Counted from the first letter of the stretch, positions 28,000-37,062 are shown. The stretch is 64,000 nucleotides of DNA from Streptococcus mitis 17/34 (GCA_000430305.1 ASZZ01000009.1:1-64000), one strand, 5' to 3'. Notes: generated by a model not told the origin, from the letters alone. Program-made: numbers and translations.

Positions 28000-28056
28000 T
28001 TGCAAATAGTTTACAAAAATAGTATACTGGATTTATTGTTTTTGAAAACGTTTGCG
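28000..28056 (+). promoter_or_regulatory. Promoter and cre site of nplT
   Basis: TTGCAA at 28000-28005 and TATACT at 28023-28028 are 17 bases apart. TGAAAACGTTTGCG at 28043-28056 matches the catabolite-responsive element consensus at 13 of 14 positions and lies just after the predicted start point. CcpA bound there would block transcription when glucose is present. Confidence 0.8.
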
Positions 28057-28089
28057 TGAAATTGAATTTAAAATTTAGGAGACAATTTG

Positions 28090-29829
28090 ATGGAATTAAG
28101 TGCTATTTACCATAGGCCTGAGTCGGAGTATGCCTATCTTTATAATGATAAGAAACTCCATATTCGGATTCGAACCAAGAAAGGGGACATTGAAAGTATC
28201 AACTTGCATTATGGTGACCCTTTTATCTTTATGGAGGAGTTTTATCAAGATATAAAGAAAATGGCCAAGATAACTTCAGATGCCTTATTTGACTATTGGC
28301 AGGTTGATGTGTCCGTTGATTTTGCACGGATCCAATATCTCTTTGAAGTCACGGATACAGAAGGCCAGAGCATTTTGTACGGCGATAAAGGCTGCGTGGA
28401 AAATTCTCTAGAAAATCTTCATGCTATTGGAAATGGCTTTAAGTTGCCCTATCTTCATGAGATTGATGCCTGTCAGGTTCCTGACTGGGTTTCAGATACG
28501 GTATGGTATCAGATATTTCCTGAGCGGTTTGCTAATGGAAATGCTCGATTAAACTCAGAAGGGACATTAGACTGGAATTCCTCTATCACGCCTAAGAGTG
28601 ATGATTTCTTTGGTGGTGATTTACAAGGAATTATTGACCATCTGGATTACTTGCAAGACTTGGGCATTACTGGTCTTTATCTCTGTCCCATCTTTGAATC
28701 TACGAGCAATCACAAGTATAATACGACGGATTACTTTGAAATTGACCGTCATTTTGGGGATAAAGAGACCTTTCAAGAGCTGGTAGAGCAAGCCCATCAG
28801 CGTGGTATGAAAATCATGCTGGATGCTGTATTTAACCATATTGGTTCGCAATCGCCTCAATGGCAAGATGTTGTCAAAAATGGTGAACAGTCTGCTTATA
28901 AAGATTGGTTCCATATTCAACAATTTCCAGTGACGACTGAAAAGCTAGCCAATAAGAGAGAGTTACCCTATCATGCTTTTGGTTTCGAGGACTATATGCC
29001 TAAGCTAAATACAGCCAATCCAGAGGTCAAGGATTATCTTTTAAAGGTTGCGACATATTGGATTGAAGAGTTTGATATTGATGCTTGGCGTTTGGATGTG
29101 GCTAATGAGATTGACCATCAGTTTTGGAAGGATTTTCGGAAGGCAGTTTTAGCTAAAAAGCCTGATCTTTATATCCTTGGAGAAGTCTGGCATACGGCTC
29201 AACCTTGGCTAAATGGAGATGAGTTCCATGCTGTCATGAATTATCCTTTATCTGATAGTATCAAAGAGTATTTCTTACGAGGTGTTAAGAAGACAGGCCA
29301 ATTCATCGATGAAATCAATGGCCAGTCTATGTATTACAAGCAGCAGATTTCAGAAGTGATGTTTAATCTTCTAGATTCGCATGATACAGAACGTATTTTG
29401 TGGACGGCCAATGATGATGTTCAACTGGTCAAATCAGCCTTAGCCTTTCTCTTTTTACAAAAAGGAACCCCCTGTATCTATTACGGAACAGAGTTATCCT
29501 TGACAGGAGGACCAGATCCAGATTGCCGTCGTTGTATGCCTTGGGAACGCGTATCAAGTGACAATGATATGTTGAACTTTATCAAGAAGCTAATCAAGAT
29601 TCGCAAACACGCCTCAGCAACCATTCAGCACGGCATGTACAGCCTCCAAGAAATCAAAGCTGATGTACTAACCTTGCAATGTAATTACGATAACCAAGTC
29701 CTCAAAGCCATTTTCAACCAATCAAAAGAAGATTATCATTTACAAAAAGAAGCAGTAGCACTAGCAAGCAATTGCAAAGAATTGGAGAATCAGCTTGTGA
29801 TCTCTCCAAAAGGTTTTGTGATTTTCTAA
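28090..29829 (+). CDS. nplT: Neopullulanase / cyclomaltodextrinase-type alpha-glycosidase
   Basis: The 579-residue GH13_20-type enzyme hydrolyses pullulan, cyclodextrins and maltodextrins in the cytoplasm; no signal peptide. It has an N-terminal beta-sandwich (CBM34-like) and a catalytic barrel with DAVFNHIG, nucleophile Asp in AWRLDVANEID, acid/base Glu in ILGEVWH and transition-state Asp in LLDSHDTERI. ATG 28090 is preceded by TTAGGAG; TTG 28087 is less likely. Preceded by a cre site. It is a carbohydrate gene inside the island, found in pneumococcal genomes too as I recall. Confidence 0.93.
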   Translation: MELSAIYHRPESEYAYLYNDKKLHIRIRTKKGDIESINLHYGDPFIFMEEFYQDIKKMAKITSDALFDYWQVDVSVDFARIQYLFEVTDTEGQSILYGDKGCVENSLENLHAIGNGFKLPYLHEIDACQVPDWVSDTVWYQIFPERFANGNARLNSEGTLDWNSSITPKSDDFFGGDLQGIIDHLDYLQDLGITGLYLCPIFESTSNHKYNTTDYFEIDRHFGDKETFQELVEQAHQRGMKIMLDAVFNHIGSQSPQWQDVVKNGEQSAYKDWFHIQQFPVTTEKLANKRELPYHAFGFEDYMPKLNTANPEVKDYLLKVATYWIEEFDIDAWRLDVANEIDHQFWKDFRKAVLAKKPDLYILGEVWHTAQPWLNGDEFHAVMNYPLSDSIKEYFLRGVKKTGQFIDEINGQSMYYKQQISEVMFNLLDSHDTERILWTANDDVQLVKSALAFLFLQKGTPCIYYGTELSLTGGPDPDCRRCMPWERVSSDNDMLNFIKKLIKIRKHASATIQHGMYSLQEIKADVLTLQCNYDNQVLKAIFNQSKEDYHLQKEAVALASNCKELENQLVISPKGFVIF

Positions 29830-29914
29830 AAACTAGTTGATGAAGATTATGGTTTATTTTACAACTTATATAGTATAATAAGGCTAGTTACTAAACTTGT
29901 AAAGGAAAACTTAA

Positions 29915-30157
29915 ATGAATTGTAGAGGACATGAAACAAGACAAAGAATTGTTAGAGATTTTGAAGTTCAGCCTAAAGCACATATTAAGCTGTTAGCAAA
30001 TCAACAAAAACATAGTGATGCAGGAGCAACTATTGAAGATGAATATAAGGTGAATCGTTATAAATATATTTGTAGATATCGTTTGCGCATCGAAAAAATT
30101 AATGCAAGAATAAATATTTATGGCTCTTTAGGTGACTTTTACAGAAGTAAAGTTTAG
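29915..30157 (+). CDS. Small basic hypothetical protein
   Basis: An 80-residue, Arg/Lys-rich protein (NCRGHETRQRIVRDFEVQPK, later YKYICRYRLRIEKINARINI) with no recognisable domain. AAAGGAAA precedes ATG 29915, and a TATAAT box is at 29874-29879. It is a single gene with its own promoter and terminator directly before pezAT. Charge and size suggest nucleic-acid binding, but nothing proves it. Confidence 0.6.
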   Translation: MNCRGHETRQRIVRDFEVQPKAHIKLLANQQKHSDAGATIEDEYKVNRYKYICRYRLRIEKINARINIYGSLGDFYRSKV

Positions 30158-30175
30158 GATAGAAAAACAATAAAT

Positions 30176-30205
30176 AACGCACCATTTTTGGTGCGTTTTG
30201 CTTTT
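30176..30205 (+). terminator. Terminator before pezA
   Basis: AACGCACCA-TTTT-TGGTGCGTT followed by a T-rich run forms a perfect 9-bp stem. Confidence 0.9.
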
Positions 30206-30208
30206 TTA

Positions 30209-30217
30209 TGCTATAAT
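30209..30217 (+). promoter_or_regulatory. pezAT promoter (extended -10)
   Basis: TGC-TATAAT (30212-30217) is an extended -10 element 28 bases before the pezA start. PezA is known to repress its own promoter. Confidence 0.7.
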
Positions 30218-30244
30218 GGATTTAGAAAAATAAAGGAGTTTGCC

Positions 30245-30721
30245 ATGATTGGAAAGAACATAAAATCCTTACGTAAAACACACGACTTAACACAACCCGA
30301 ATTTGCCCGAATTATAGGAATTTCTCGAAATAGCTTGAGTCGTTATGAAAATGGAACGAGTTCAGTCTCTACCGAATTAATAGACATCATTTGTCAGAAG
30401 TTTAATGTATCTTATGTCGATATTGTAGGAGAAGATAAAATGCTCAATCCTGTTGAAGATTATGAATTGACTTTAAAAATTGAAATTGTCAAAGAACGAG
30501 GTTCTAATCTATTATCTCGACTCTATCGTTATCAAGATAGTCAGGGAATTAGCATCGATGATGAATCTAATCCTTGGATTTTAATGAGTGATGATCTATC
30601 TAACTTGATTCATACGAATATCTATCTAGTAGAAACTTTTGATGAAATAGAGAGATATAGCGGCTATTTGGATGGAATTGAACGTATGTTAGAGATATCT
30701 GAAAAACGGATGGTAGCCTAA
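30245..30721 (+). CDS. pezA: PezA antitoxin / autorepressor
   Basis: The 158-residue antitoxin of the PezAT (epsilon/zeta-like) system nearly equals the pneumococcal protein. An N-terminal XRE-type helix-turn-helix (IKSLRKTHDLTQPEFARI, then GISRNSLSRYENGT) binds the promoter, and the C-terminal helical domain (RLYRYQDSQGISIDDE...ERYSGYLDGIERMLE) covers the toxin's ATP site. ATG 30245 follows AAAGGAG; the longer open frame is ignored. Its stop codon overlaps the pezT start (TAATG). The system is known from PPI-1. Confidence 0.96.
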   Translation: MIGKNIKSLRKTHDLTQPEFARIIGISRNSLSRYENGTSSVSTELIDIICQKFNVSYVDIVGEDKMLNPVEDYELTLKIEIVKERGSNLLSRLYRYQDSQGISIDDESNPWILMSDDLSNLIHTNIYLVETFDEIERYSGYLDGIERMLEISEKRMVA

Positions 30722-31491
30722 TGGGAATCCAAGATTATACTGATAGTCAATTTAAACAGGCTTTAGCAAGGAACCTTCGCTCACTGACAAGAGGAAAAAA
30801 GTCCAGTAAGCAACTTATAGCGATTTTACTTGGAGGACAAAGTGGTGCTGGTAAGACTACAATTCATCGTATTAAACAGAAAGAATTTCAAGGAAATATT
30901 GTTATCATAGATGGCGATAGTTTTCGTTCTCAGCATCCACACTATTTAGAACTGCAGCAAGAATATGGCAAAGATAGTGTAGAATACACCAAAGATTTTG
31001 CAGGGAAAATGGTAGAGTCTTTAGTAACAAAATTGAGTAGTTTGGGATACAATCTTTTGATAGAGGGAACTTTACGAACAGTTGATGTTCCAAAGAAAAC
31101 AGCACAACTCTTGAAAAATAAGGGATATGAAGTACAATTAACCTTGATTGCGACAAAGCCTGAGCTGTCCTATCTAAGTACTCTTATCCGTTATGAAGAA
31201 CTGTACGCCATCAATCCAAATCAAGCACGCGCAACTCCAAAAGAACATCATGATTCCATTGTAAATCATCTAGTTGATAATACACGACAATTGGAAGAAC
31301 TAGCTATCTTTGAAAGAATTCAAATTTATCAACGAGATAGAAGTTGTGTATATGATTCAGGAGAAAATACAACTTCAGCAGCAACCGTTCTACATGATTT
31401 ACTATTTGGAGAATGGAACCAAGTGGAGAAAGAGATGCTTAAATCTGGAGAAGAAAGATTGAAAGATTTAACTAATCGAAATGGTTGTTAG
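30721..31491 (+). CDS. pezT: PezT zeta-type toxin (UDP-N-acetylglucosamine kinase)
   Basis: The 256-residue zeta toxin phosphorylates UDP-N-acetylglucosamine at the 3' hydroxyl and so blocks cell-wall synthesis. Walker A is GGQSGAGKTT; the catalytic Asp is in IIDGDSFRSQHPHY; EGTLRTVDVP and RYEELY match PezT. It is full length and looks active. The C-terminal tail, ending KDLTNRNGC, differs from the pneumococcal form I recall. It is co-expressed with pezA through overlapping codons and stabilises the island in populations by killing cells that lose it. Confidence 0.96.
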   Translation: MGIQDYTDSQFKQALARNLRSLTRGKKSSKQLIAILLGGQSGAGKTTIHRIKQKEFQGNIVIIDGDSFRSQHPHYLELQQEYGKDSVEYTKDFAGKMVESLVTKLSSLGYNLLIEGTLRTVDVPKKTAQLLKNKGYEVQLTLIATKPELSYLSTLIRYEELYAINPNQARATPKEHHDSIVNHLVDNTRQLEELAIFERIQIYQRDRSCVYDSGENTTSAATVLHDLLFGEWNQVEKEMLKSGEERLKDLTNRNGC

Positions 31492-31623
31492 AACACAAAT
31501 TTTAAAACAAAAGATATTTAAATTTTTTATCGGAATAGAATTGGAACTATCTATATAGATTGTTCAATATCTTAATGAATATAAAAATTATAAAACCAAT
31601 AGAATTAATAAAAGGTAGAAAAA

Positions 31624-32568
31624 ATGGTGAAAAAAGAAAAACCAGCTCTTTCTGAGCTAGAATATAATGCGTTAATGCTTTCTAAAATTGCTCACAAAAA
31701 ATATGAATATTATGTTATAAGTCGTATTATTCATAAGTTAGATGATAATCAAATTGAATTTTCAACTCAGCAATTAGTTCGTGGAGAAGATGGGAAGCGA
31801 TATTTGGTAGATTTATATTTTCCTCAATTCAACATTGGTATTGAAGTTGACGAATCTTACCACAAAAATCAAGTCGCGGAAGATTCTTATCGTGAGCGCG
31901 TAATTGTAGAAAAAACTCAAATGCAATTATATCGTTTTGATTGTAATAATCGGACAAAAGAAGATTTAGATGGTCAAATTCAAGAGTTTGTTAAAAAGAT
32001 TCGTTTAAAGAAATCGGAATTAAAAAAAGATGGCAAGTTCATTCCTTACGATTACAATAAGCTTTATAACCCATATGCATGGAAAGGTTCTATTAAAGTC
32101 GGAGATCGTGTGCGCTTGCGTACCCATGATCAAGTTTTGACAATGTTTGGAATAAAAAAGAAAAATGGTGAAAATTATGTCTCATGGGAAAGTGCTACCT
32201 ATCCAAAAGGAAAGAAAGAATTTTCTAAAACAAACAATCCTGGGGAACATTATATTTGGTTTCCTAAAGTTTACGAAAATGATGGTTGGATGAACAAGCT
32301 TACAACTGATGAAAATGGAAAAACAATTATTATTCAACGCAATAAAAATAAAAAAGAAATGGTTGTAGGCTATGATGAAATCTTGACTGGAAATATAGTT
32401 GTATTCGTTCACCAAAAAGATGAATTTGGAACAACCGCTTATGAGTTTAAAGGAGTTTTTAAAAAACGTCCTCATCCAAGAGTTCATTCAGAAGCTATTT
32501 TTGAAAAGGTTTCTGATACAATTAATTTCCAAGAATTTATTGAGTGGATTAGTGAAGTAAGAGAATAA
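31624..32568 (+). CDS. AbaSI/PvuRts1I-like modification-dependent restriction endonuclease
   Basis: A 314-residue protein with the AbaSI layout. The N-terminal nuclease has KYEYYVISRIIHKLDDNQIE, then FSTQQLVRGEDGKRYLVDLY and GIEVDESYHKNQVAEDSYRE, with Asp and Glu-Asp-Glu metal ligands of a Vsr-like PD-(D/E)XK fold. The C-terminal half (IWFPKVYENDGWMN, YEFKGVFKKRPHPR) resembles the SRA-like base-reading domain. Known family members cut DNA bearing 5-hydroxymethylcytosine or its glucosylated form, as in some phages. No methylase is adjacent, as expected for a type IV enzyme. It sits between pezAT and the WYL-linked cluster. Assignment is by recalled similarity. Confidence 0.75.
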   Translation: MVKKEKPALSELEYNALMLSKIAHKKYEYYVISRIIHKLDDNQIEFSTQQLVRGEDGKRYLVDLYFPQFNIGIEVDESYHKNQVAEDSYRERVIVEKTQMQLYRFDCNNRTKEDLDGQIQEFVKKIRLKKSELKKDGKFIPYDYNKLYNPYAWKGSIKVGDRVRLRTHDQVLTMFGIKKKNGENYVSWESATYPKGKKEFSKTNNPGEHYIWFPKVYENDGWMNKLTTDENGKTIIIQRNKNKKEMVVGYDEILTGNIVVFVHQKDEFGTTAYEFKGVFKKRPHPRVHSEAIFEKVSDTINFQEFIEWISEVRE

Positions 32569-32601
32569 TAAAAAGATTGGACAAAAAGTCTTTAAAATCA
32601 G

Positions 32602-32652
32602 AAAAACGTATAGTGTCAGTTCTTGAGAGAACTTGATATTATGCGTTTTATT
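32602..32652 (+). terminator. Long imperfect hairpin, probable terminator
   Basis: AAAACGTATAGTGTCAGTTCT and AGAACTTGATATTATGCGTT form a stem of about 20 bp with a few mismatches around a TGAG loop. It ends in TTTTATTG and lies 34 bases after the endonuclease stop codon. Confidence 0.65.
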
Positions 32653-32730
32653 GTGAAAAGATTTTCTTCATTTTCTCCTGAAATAGAATTTTTGTCCTGC
32701 TTCATAATTTCAACATTAAATTGTAGAATA

Positions 32731-32763
32731 TAGACAAAATATGTCTACCTTATGCTGTATAAT
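32731..32763 (+). promoter_or_regulatory. Operator 1 (TAGACA-N5-TGTCTA) and -10 box
   Basis: The palindrome TAGACAAAATATGTCTA (32731-32747) begins 27 bases before the TATAAT box (32758-32763). The same palindrome with the same 27-base offset occurs at two more promoters in the cluster (36981 and 39399). There is no good -35 box, and the palindrome occupies that place. It drives the four-gene unit 32853-34729. Confidence 0.75.
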
Positions 32764-32852
32764 ACTTATATAGAAATAAGAGAAAGATAGAATCACTTGA
32801 ATCGTCAATTCCTGAGTTAAAAGAATATGTAGAAAAGAATAAGGAGTAAAAA

Positions 32853-33077
32853 ATGAAAGCTATTATTAAAAATCCAAAAAGATTCTTTGTACTTTTAAGG
32901 TTGTATTTCGTACCAGTAAAAGGTAGGAAAGTAGTTCATGTACCAGCTTATGCTTATAAAGAAGATGAAAATGAAAAGATTTATCTCCATAACAATGAAC
33001 TTCATTTATCTAAAAGGATGTTTGAATTTCTAGTAAATCAAGGTTTAGAGTTAGTCGAGTGTCCTCTAGAAGAGTAA
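32853..33077 (+). CDS. Small hypothetical protein in the WYL-linked cluster
   Basis: A 74-residue basic protein (KAIIKNPKRFFVLLRLYFVP, then RKVVHVPAYAYKEDENEKIY) with no family I recognise. ATAAGGAG precedes ATG 32853. It is the first gene after operator 1; the HD gene follows after 75 bases. No membrane helix is convincing. Being first in a regulated operon suggests a functional product. Confidence 0.65.
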   Translation: MKAIIKNPKRFFVLLRLYFVPVKGRKVVHVPAYAYKEDENEKIYLHNNELHLSKRMFEFLVNQGLELVECPLEE

Positions 33078-33152
33078 TTCAGTTTCTTCTGAATTAACAA
33101 GAAGTGTATCGAAAATACCTAGCTAAAAAAGATTAATGGAGGAAAAAATTTT

Positions 33153-33719
33153 ATGACAAATGCCAAAGAATTCGCATTGACTGCTCACAAAAATCAAACA
33201 AGAAAAGGGAAAATCACACCTTATTCATTTCACTTATTTTTGGTCAATAATATATTAGAAACACTAACAGAAGATTCTAATATTATTGCTACTGGATGGT
33301 TACACGATACTGTTGAAGATACCGATGTCAGTCTTGAAGATATTAAACAAGAATTTAATGATGAAATTTATTCATATATGTCTTTGGAATCTGAAGATAA
33401 ATCAATTAAAGATTGGCAAACTCGTAAAGAGCTTCAATTAGCAAAATTTCGAGAAGTAGCAGAAGATGAGTCGCTAAGAAAAGTTTTACTTGTAACTTTT
33501 TCTGATAAATTAGCGAATTTAATGGAACTGTATCAAGATTACTTAATAATTGGTGATTTACTATGGGACCGTTTTAATTCTAAAGATCCGAAAAAACAAC
33601 GATGGTATTTTAAAGAGTTTTATAAAATCTTTAAAGATAACAAAGACTTATTTTCGAACAACGAAGAGATTTTAGATAGCTATAGAGAAATTTTAAAGCT
33701 TTTATTCCATAACAATTAA
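33153..33719 (+). CDS. HD-domain phosphohydrolase, small alarmone hydrolase-like
   Basis: The 188-residue protein has the RelA/SpoT-type hydrolase pattern: AHKNQTRKGKITPYSFH, then GWLHDTVEDTD (the HD pair plus ED), and FSDKLANLMELY holding the last Asp. Length fits a single-domain hydrolase (MESH1/SAH type), which removes pyrophosphate from (p)ppGpp or acts on related nucleotides. The synthetase domain is absent. ATG 33153 follows GGAGG. Between a small protein gene and a HAD phosphatase gene in the same operon, it may process a nucleotide signal; that is inference. Confidence 0.85.
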   Translation: MTNAKEFALTAHKNQTRKGKITPYSFHLFLVNNILETLTEDSNIIATGWLHDTVEDTDVSLEDIKQEFNDEIYSYMSLESEDKSIKDWQTRKELQLAKFREVAEDESLRKVLLVTFSDKLANLMELYQDYLIIGDLLWDRFNSKDPKKQRWYFKEFYKIFKDNKDLFSNNEEILDSYREILKLLFHNN

Positions 33720-33771
33720 AAAGATGTTTTTAAAATTATATTTCAATTAAATGTAATTAGAAAGGAAACAA

Positions 33772-34476
33772 ATGAATAAACCAATAGCAGCTATATTTGA
33801 TATCGACGGAACAATTTTTAGAGACTCTTTACTTTTAAAGCATATGGAAAAGTGTGTTTCCTATGATGTATTTCCAAATAGTGTCAATACTGAAATTAAA
33901 TTTCACAAAAACGCTTGGGAAAATAGAGAACTAGACTATGATGATTATCTCTATATTGCTGCAAAACTTTATACAAAATATATTGCAGATAAAGATGTAC
34001 TTGATATTGATTTTGTCGCCAAAAAAGTTATTGAAAAAGAAAGTAAAAAACTTTATCGATACACTCGTGATCGGATTAAATGGCATAAGGAACAGGGACA
34101 CCAGATTATATTTATTTCAGGCTCTCCTGATTTCTTAGTCTCAAAAATGTCAGAAAAATTGGGCGCAGATACCTGGTATGCAACAAATTATCTTCAACTC
34201 GATAGTAAGTACACTGGTGAAGTAATTCCTATGTGGGATTCAGCTTCAAAATTACAAGTCTTAAAAAAATTGTTTATTGATTTCGAAAAATCCTATGCTT
34301 ATGGAGACACAACTGGTGATTTTACAATGCTTCAATCTGTTGGCTTTCCGACAGCAATAAATCCCAATAAGAAATTGTTGGACAAGATTACAAAAGAGAA
34401 ACTAGACTGTAAAATTATTATTGAGAGAAAAGATGTGATTTATAAACTAGATGAGGTCACGCATGGAATTTATTAA
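33772..34476 (+). CDS. HAD-IB family phosphatase
   Basis: The 234-residue SerB-like haloacid dehalogenase hydrolase has all four motifs: FDIDGTIF with the nucleophile Asp, FISGSP, the Lys in ASKLQVLKK, and YGDTTGDFTML for Mg binding. A helical cap lies between motifs 1 and 2. Substrates of this group are small phosphomonoesters such as phosphoserine or lysophospholipids. GAAAGGA precedes ATG 33772. Its last 14 bases overlap the next gene, so they are probably translated together. Confidence 0.87.
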   Translation: MNKPIAAIFDIDGTIFRDSLLLKHMEKCVSYDVFPNSVNTEIKFHKNAWENRELDYDDYLYIAAKLYTKYIADKDVLDIDFVAKKVIEKESKKLYRYTRDRIKWHKEQGHQIIFISGSPDFLVSKMSEKLGADTWYATNYLQLDSKYTGEVIPMWDSASKLQVLKKLFIDFEKSYAYGDTTGDFTMLQSVGFPTAINPNKKLLDKITKEKLDCKIIIERKDVIYKLDEVTHGIY

Positions 34477-34729
34477 AGTTGCGAATCAATTTATAGAAAT
34501 TTATTATCAAAAAGTAGATCTCGACCGTATTGAAAGTATAGAGATAGGAATAAGGGATTCTGAAAATTATTCTCGATATTTTTTAGAAATTCAGAAACAA
34601 TCTGAAGACTTTGATTGTGATTTCTTTAATTTTGATAACATGGATTATTATGAAGTGGATGACTCTGTTCATTTTAAACAGATTATTAACTTAGAGAATA
34701 GTTCCTATGTATTTTGGAAAGATTATTAA
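34463..34729 (+). CDS. Small acidic hypothetical protein, paralogue of 47085
   Basis: The 88-residue protein (starting MEFIKVANQFIEIYYQ) is clearly related to the 84-residue protein at 47085-47339: VNQFIE near the start, DYYE in the middle, and NLENSSYVFWKDY versus HLENITYIFWQED at the end. Both are strongly acidic. The start is set at ATG 34463, overlapping the HAD gene by 14 bases; the open frame begins four codons earlier. Family and function are unknown; small acidic repeated proteins next to toxins often are immunity proteins, but no toxin partner is proven. Confidence 0.72.
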   Translation: MEFIKVANQFIEIYYQKVDLDRIESIEIGIRDSENYSRYFLEIQKQSEDFDCDFFNFDNMDYYEVDDSVHFKQIINLENSSYVFWKDY

Positions 34730-35153
34730 TTTTACCAACTGACACATAAAATTTCACCTCTTAAAAATAGTGTTTAAGAATTTGAATTGCTAAGAACTTA
34801 ATTGAGTATTCCTATAGGTATTAAATCGGCTATAAATTGCTCATGGTTAATATTTATGGTAAAATTAACAATAGAATAGATATGAAAACACTTACAACTT
34901 ATTGCACAATTTTAAAATGTGATCATAGTCTTTAACGTAGATTTTAATTTAGCTTGTAAGAGTTCATTCAAAAAATACCTAGGAGATAGGTGTTGTATTG
35001 TTTTTGGTGTAAGGGGGAAGTACAGTTTTTTAATATATATGTTACCAAAAAATAATCGAATCTTTCTACAAACAAAAAAGATTCAATGTATATGTTTAAT
35101 CACTCTATTTTGGAGTGATTTGTCTTATTTTTATATTTATGAAAGGATTGCTT
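34730..35153. other. Non-coding gap before the KAP NTPase gene
   Basis: No convincing gene is seen in these 424 bases. An 8-bp hairpin (GAATCTTT/AAAGATTC, 35058-35084) lies near the right end, followed by the terminator at 35098. The rest is AT-rich, with an open 84-codon frame (34919-35173) that lacks a start site and resembles nothing. Confidence 0.6.
35098..35125 (+). terminator. Terminator upstream of KAP gene
   Basis: AATCACTC-TATTTTG-GAGTGATT followed by TGTCTTATTTTT forms an 8-bp perfect stem 28 bases before the KAP start. It could be an attenuator for that gene, or the end of the upstream operon. Confidence 0.7.
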
Positions 35154-36955
35154 ATGAGCGGCTCGTTTTCTGATAGTCCTACCCACGATGACAAATTTAG
35201 CATTGAGAACTATATTAATGGTTTATCAAATTTTATTACTGAGTGTGAAACACCCTTAACGATTGCAATTCAAGGAGATTGGGGTACTGGAAAAACCAGT
35301 ATTATGTATCAAGTTGAAAAAAGATTAAATCCTGAAAAACAAGATAAAAAAATTCAAACTATTTTTTTCAATACTTGGCAATACTCACAGTTTGATATGG
35401 GAAATAATTTAGCAGTAGCATTAATTACAGATTTAATTAGTGAGTTAAATGTAGAAGATTCAAAAAAGAAACAGTTTTTTAAAAAAGCAAAAGGTGCGCT
35501 ATTTAAAGGCTTAGAATATGTAAATTTAGACTTTGGCATACTAAATGGCGAAAAATTAACTGAAAAATTTCAAGATTTAATCATAGGTTTTGGTGAGAGA
35601 ACTGATGATATCAAGCACTTAAAAGAAAACTTACAAGACATTATTAATGATGCTATTAAGGAAAATAAAAGTGACCGAATAGTTATTTTTATTGACGATC
35701 TGGATCGATTGGTTCCTGAAAAGGCCATAGAACTCTTAGAAGTTTTAAAATTATTTTTAGACTGTGAACATTGTGTCTTTGTATTGGCTATAGATTATAA
35801 TGTTGTTGTTAGAGGTGCAAAAAGTAAATATGGTAAAGATTTAGATGATGAGAAGGGGAAAGCTTTCTTTGAAAAAATTATTCAGGTTCCATTTACAGTA
35901 CCAGTAGCAAATTATGATTTACAGAATTTCATTAGAAATTCATTGGAAAAACTGGACTTTAAATTCAACGAGAAGAACGGTGATAAAAGTATCATTGAAA
36001 CTGTTACTCAATTAATTAGATATACTATTGGAAATAATCCTCGTACTATTAATAGACTATTTAATTCTGTTAGTCTACTAACGTATATTAATGGCAATGT
36101 TGATATTTCTGATGTAGAAAAATTGATGATTTTAACAATGGTATGTTTCCAATTGAGGTTTGAAGAAGCATATGATTATCTATTAACAGCATATAATAAC
36201 ACTCCAGAGGACGATGATCAGGATGGTATTGTAGAATCCTACTTAATAAATTTACTGGAAAATTCATTTGAAGAAATTGAAAATCCATTATATGAGAAAT
36301 TAATATTACTTCACGGAAAATACAGCTTCAAAAATGTTAAGGATAAAGATGATTTTACCAATTTTATATAAGTTTGAAGAAACTACTTGGGTATAATGAG
36401 CAAAAATTAAGCTTAGAGCATTTTAACAAACTTATAGAACAGATGACCTTTTCAAATGCAGTTTCGATTGGAAATACGGATACAATTACAGCAGAAAAGA
36501 AAAAACAAACACATGTACCAAATAGAAATGTACAATTGATCATTCGCAAACTTTTTAATAAATTTGCTGGTGTTAAAAATCATTTTGATATAACTAATCC
36601 TGAGTTATTTGGTACAGAATCAAATGAACAGCGAAATATGCCTTTAGCTAAAGAGTATATAAAGGAAGAAAATATATTTGATAGAATACGTTTAACTGGT
36701 AGTAAGGGACAAGGAATATATATTTTATCTTCCAGTGATCCATCAAATACTATTTATCTTTCGGGTGATACTCATGGACGGTTATTTAATGATGGACTTC
36801 AACTTATTATAGATGGTAAACAAATAAAGAAAATAAAGATAAATTACTTGGCTGATGAATTGGTAAAGAACGCCAATATGTATAAAGAATTTGAAGAAAT
36901 ATTTTTCAAACAATATAATAAATTAGTAGACATCGCAAAGGAATATTTAAGATAA
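35154..36955 (+). pseudogene. KAP-family P-loop NTPase, frameshifted
   Basis: Residues 1-405 form a KAP NTPase: Walker A GDWGTGKTS near residue 41, FFNTWQYSQ, Walker B VIFIDDLDRLVPEKA near 180, and the NPRTINRLFN sensor region. A stop at 36369 ends this frame at FTNFI. The following frame, open from 36353 to 36955, continues with SLKKLLGYNEQKLSLEHFNK and has no ribosome site of its own. Adding one base near ATATAAG gives 600 residues, a normal KAP size. Two separate genes are the alternative. ATG 35154 has GAAAGGA upstream. KAP NTPases occur in anti-phage systems and beside membranes; no membrane helices are inserted here. Confidence 0.75.
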
Positions 36956-36980
36956 TAAAATCTTGACAAAATTTTATATA

Positions 36981-37013
36981 TAGACATTAATTGTCTATGG
37001 AATATGCTAAACT
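36981..37013 (+). promoter_or_regulatory. Operator 2 (TAGACA-N5-TGTCTA) and -10 box
   Basis: TAGACATTAATTGTCTA (36981-36997) begins 27 bases before TAAACT (37008-37013), which is preceded by TGC. A TTGACA at 36963-36968 lies further upstream and could serve an alternative promoter. It drives the NPR-motif gene and the WYL regulator gene. Confidence 0.72.
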
Positions 37014-37062
37014 GATATCGTTGATGAAGTAAACATGCAATAAATAAAGTGAGGATAGATTT

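Noticed and set aside
35098-35125. T-box or riboswitch in front of the KAP gene
   Set aside because: Only a simple terminator hairpin is present; no conserved aptamer or T-box sequence can be seen.
34919-35173. An 84-codon open frame between the acidic-protein gene and the KAP gene
   Set aside because: Poor start context, low-complexity AT-rich sequence, crosses a terminator hairpin and overlaps the KAP start.
36374-36955. Separate gene downstream of the KAP NTPase
   Set aside because: No ribosome site before the TTG, the frame opens just before the upstream stop, and joining the two gives a normal KAP length. It is kept as one frameshifted gene with this alternative noted.
36963-36991. TTGACA-17-ATTAAT as the main promoter of the NPR-motif gene
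   Set aside because: Its -10 box is weak and lies inside the palindrome; the TAAACT box at 37008 keeps the 27-base spacing seen at the other two operators. Dual promoters remain possible.
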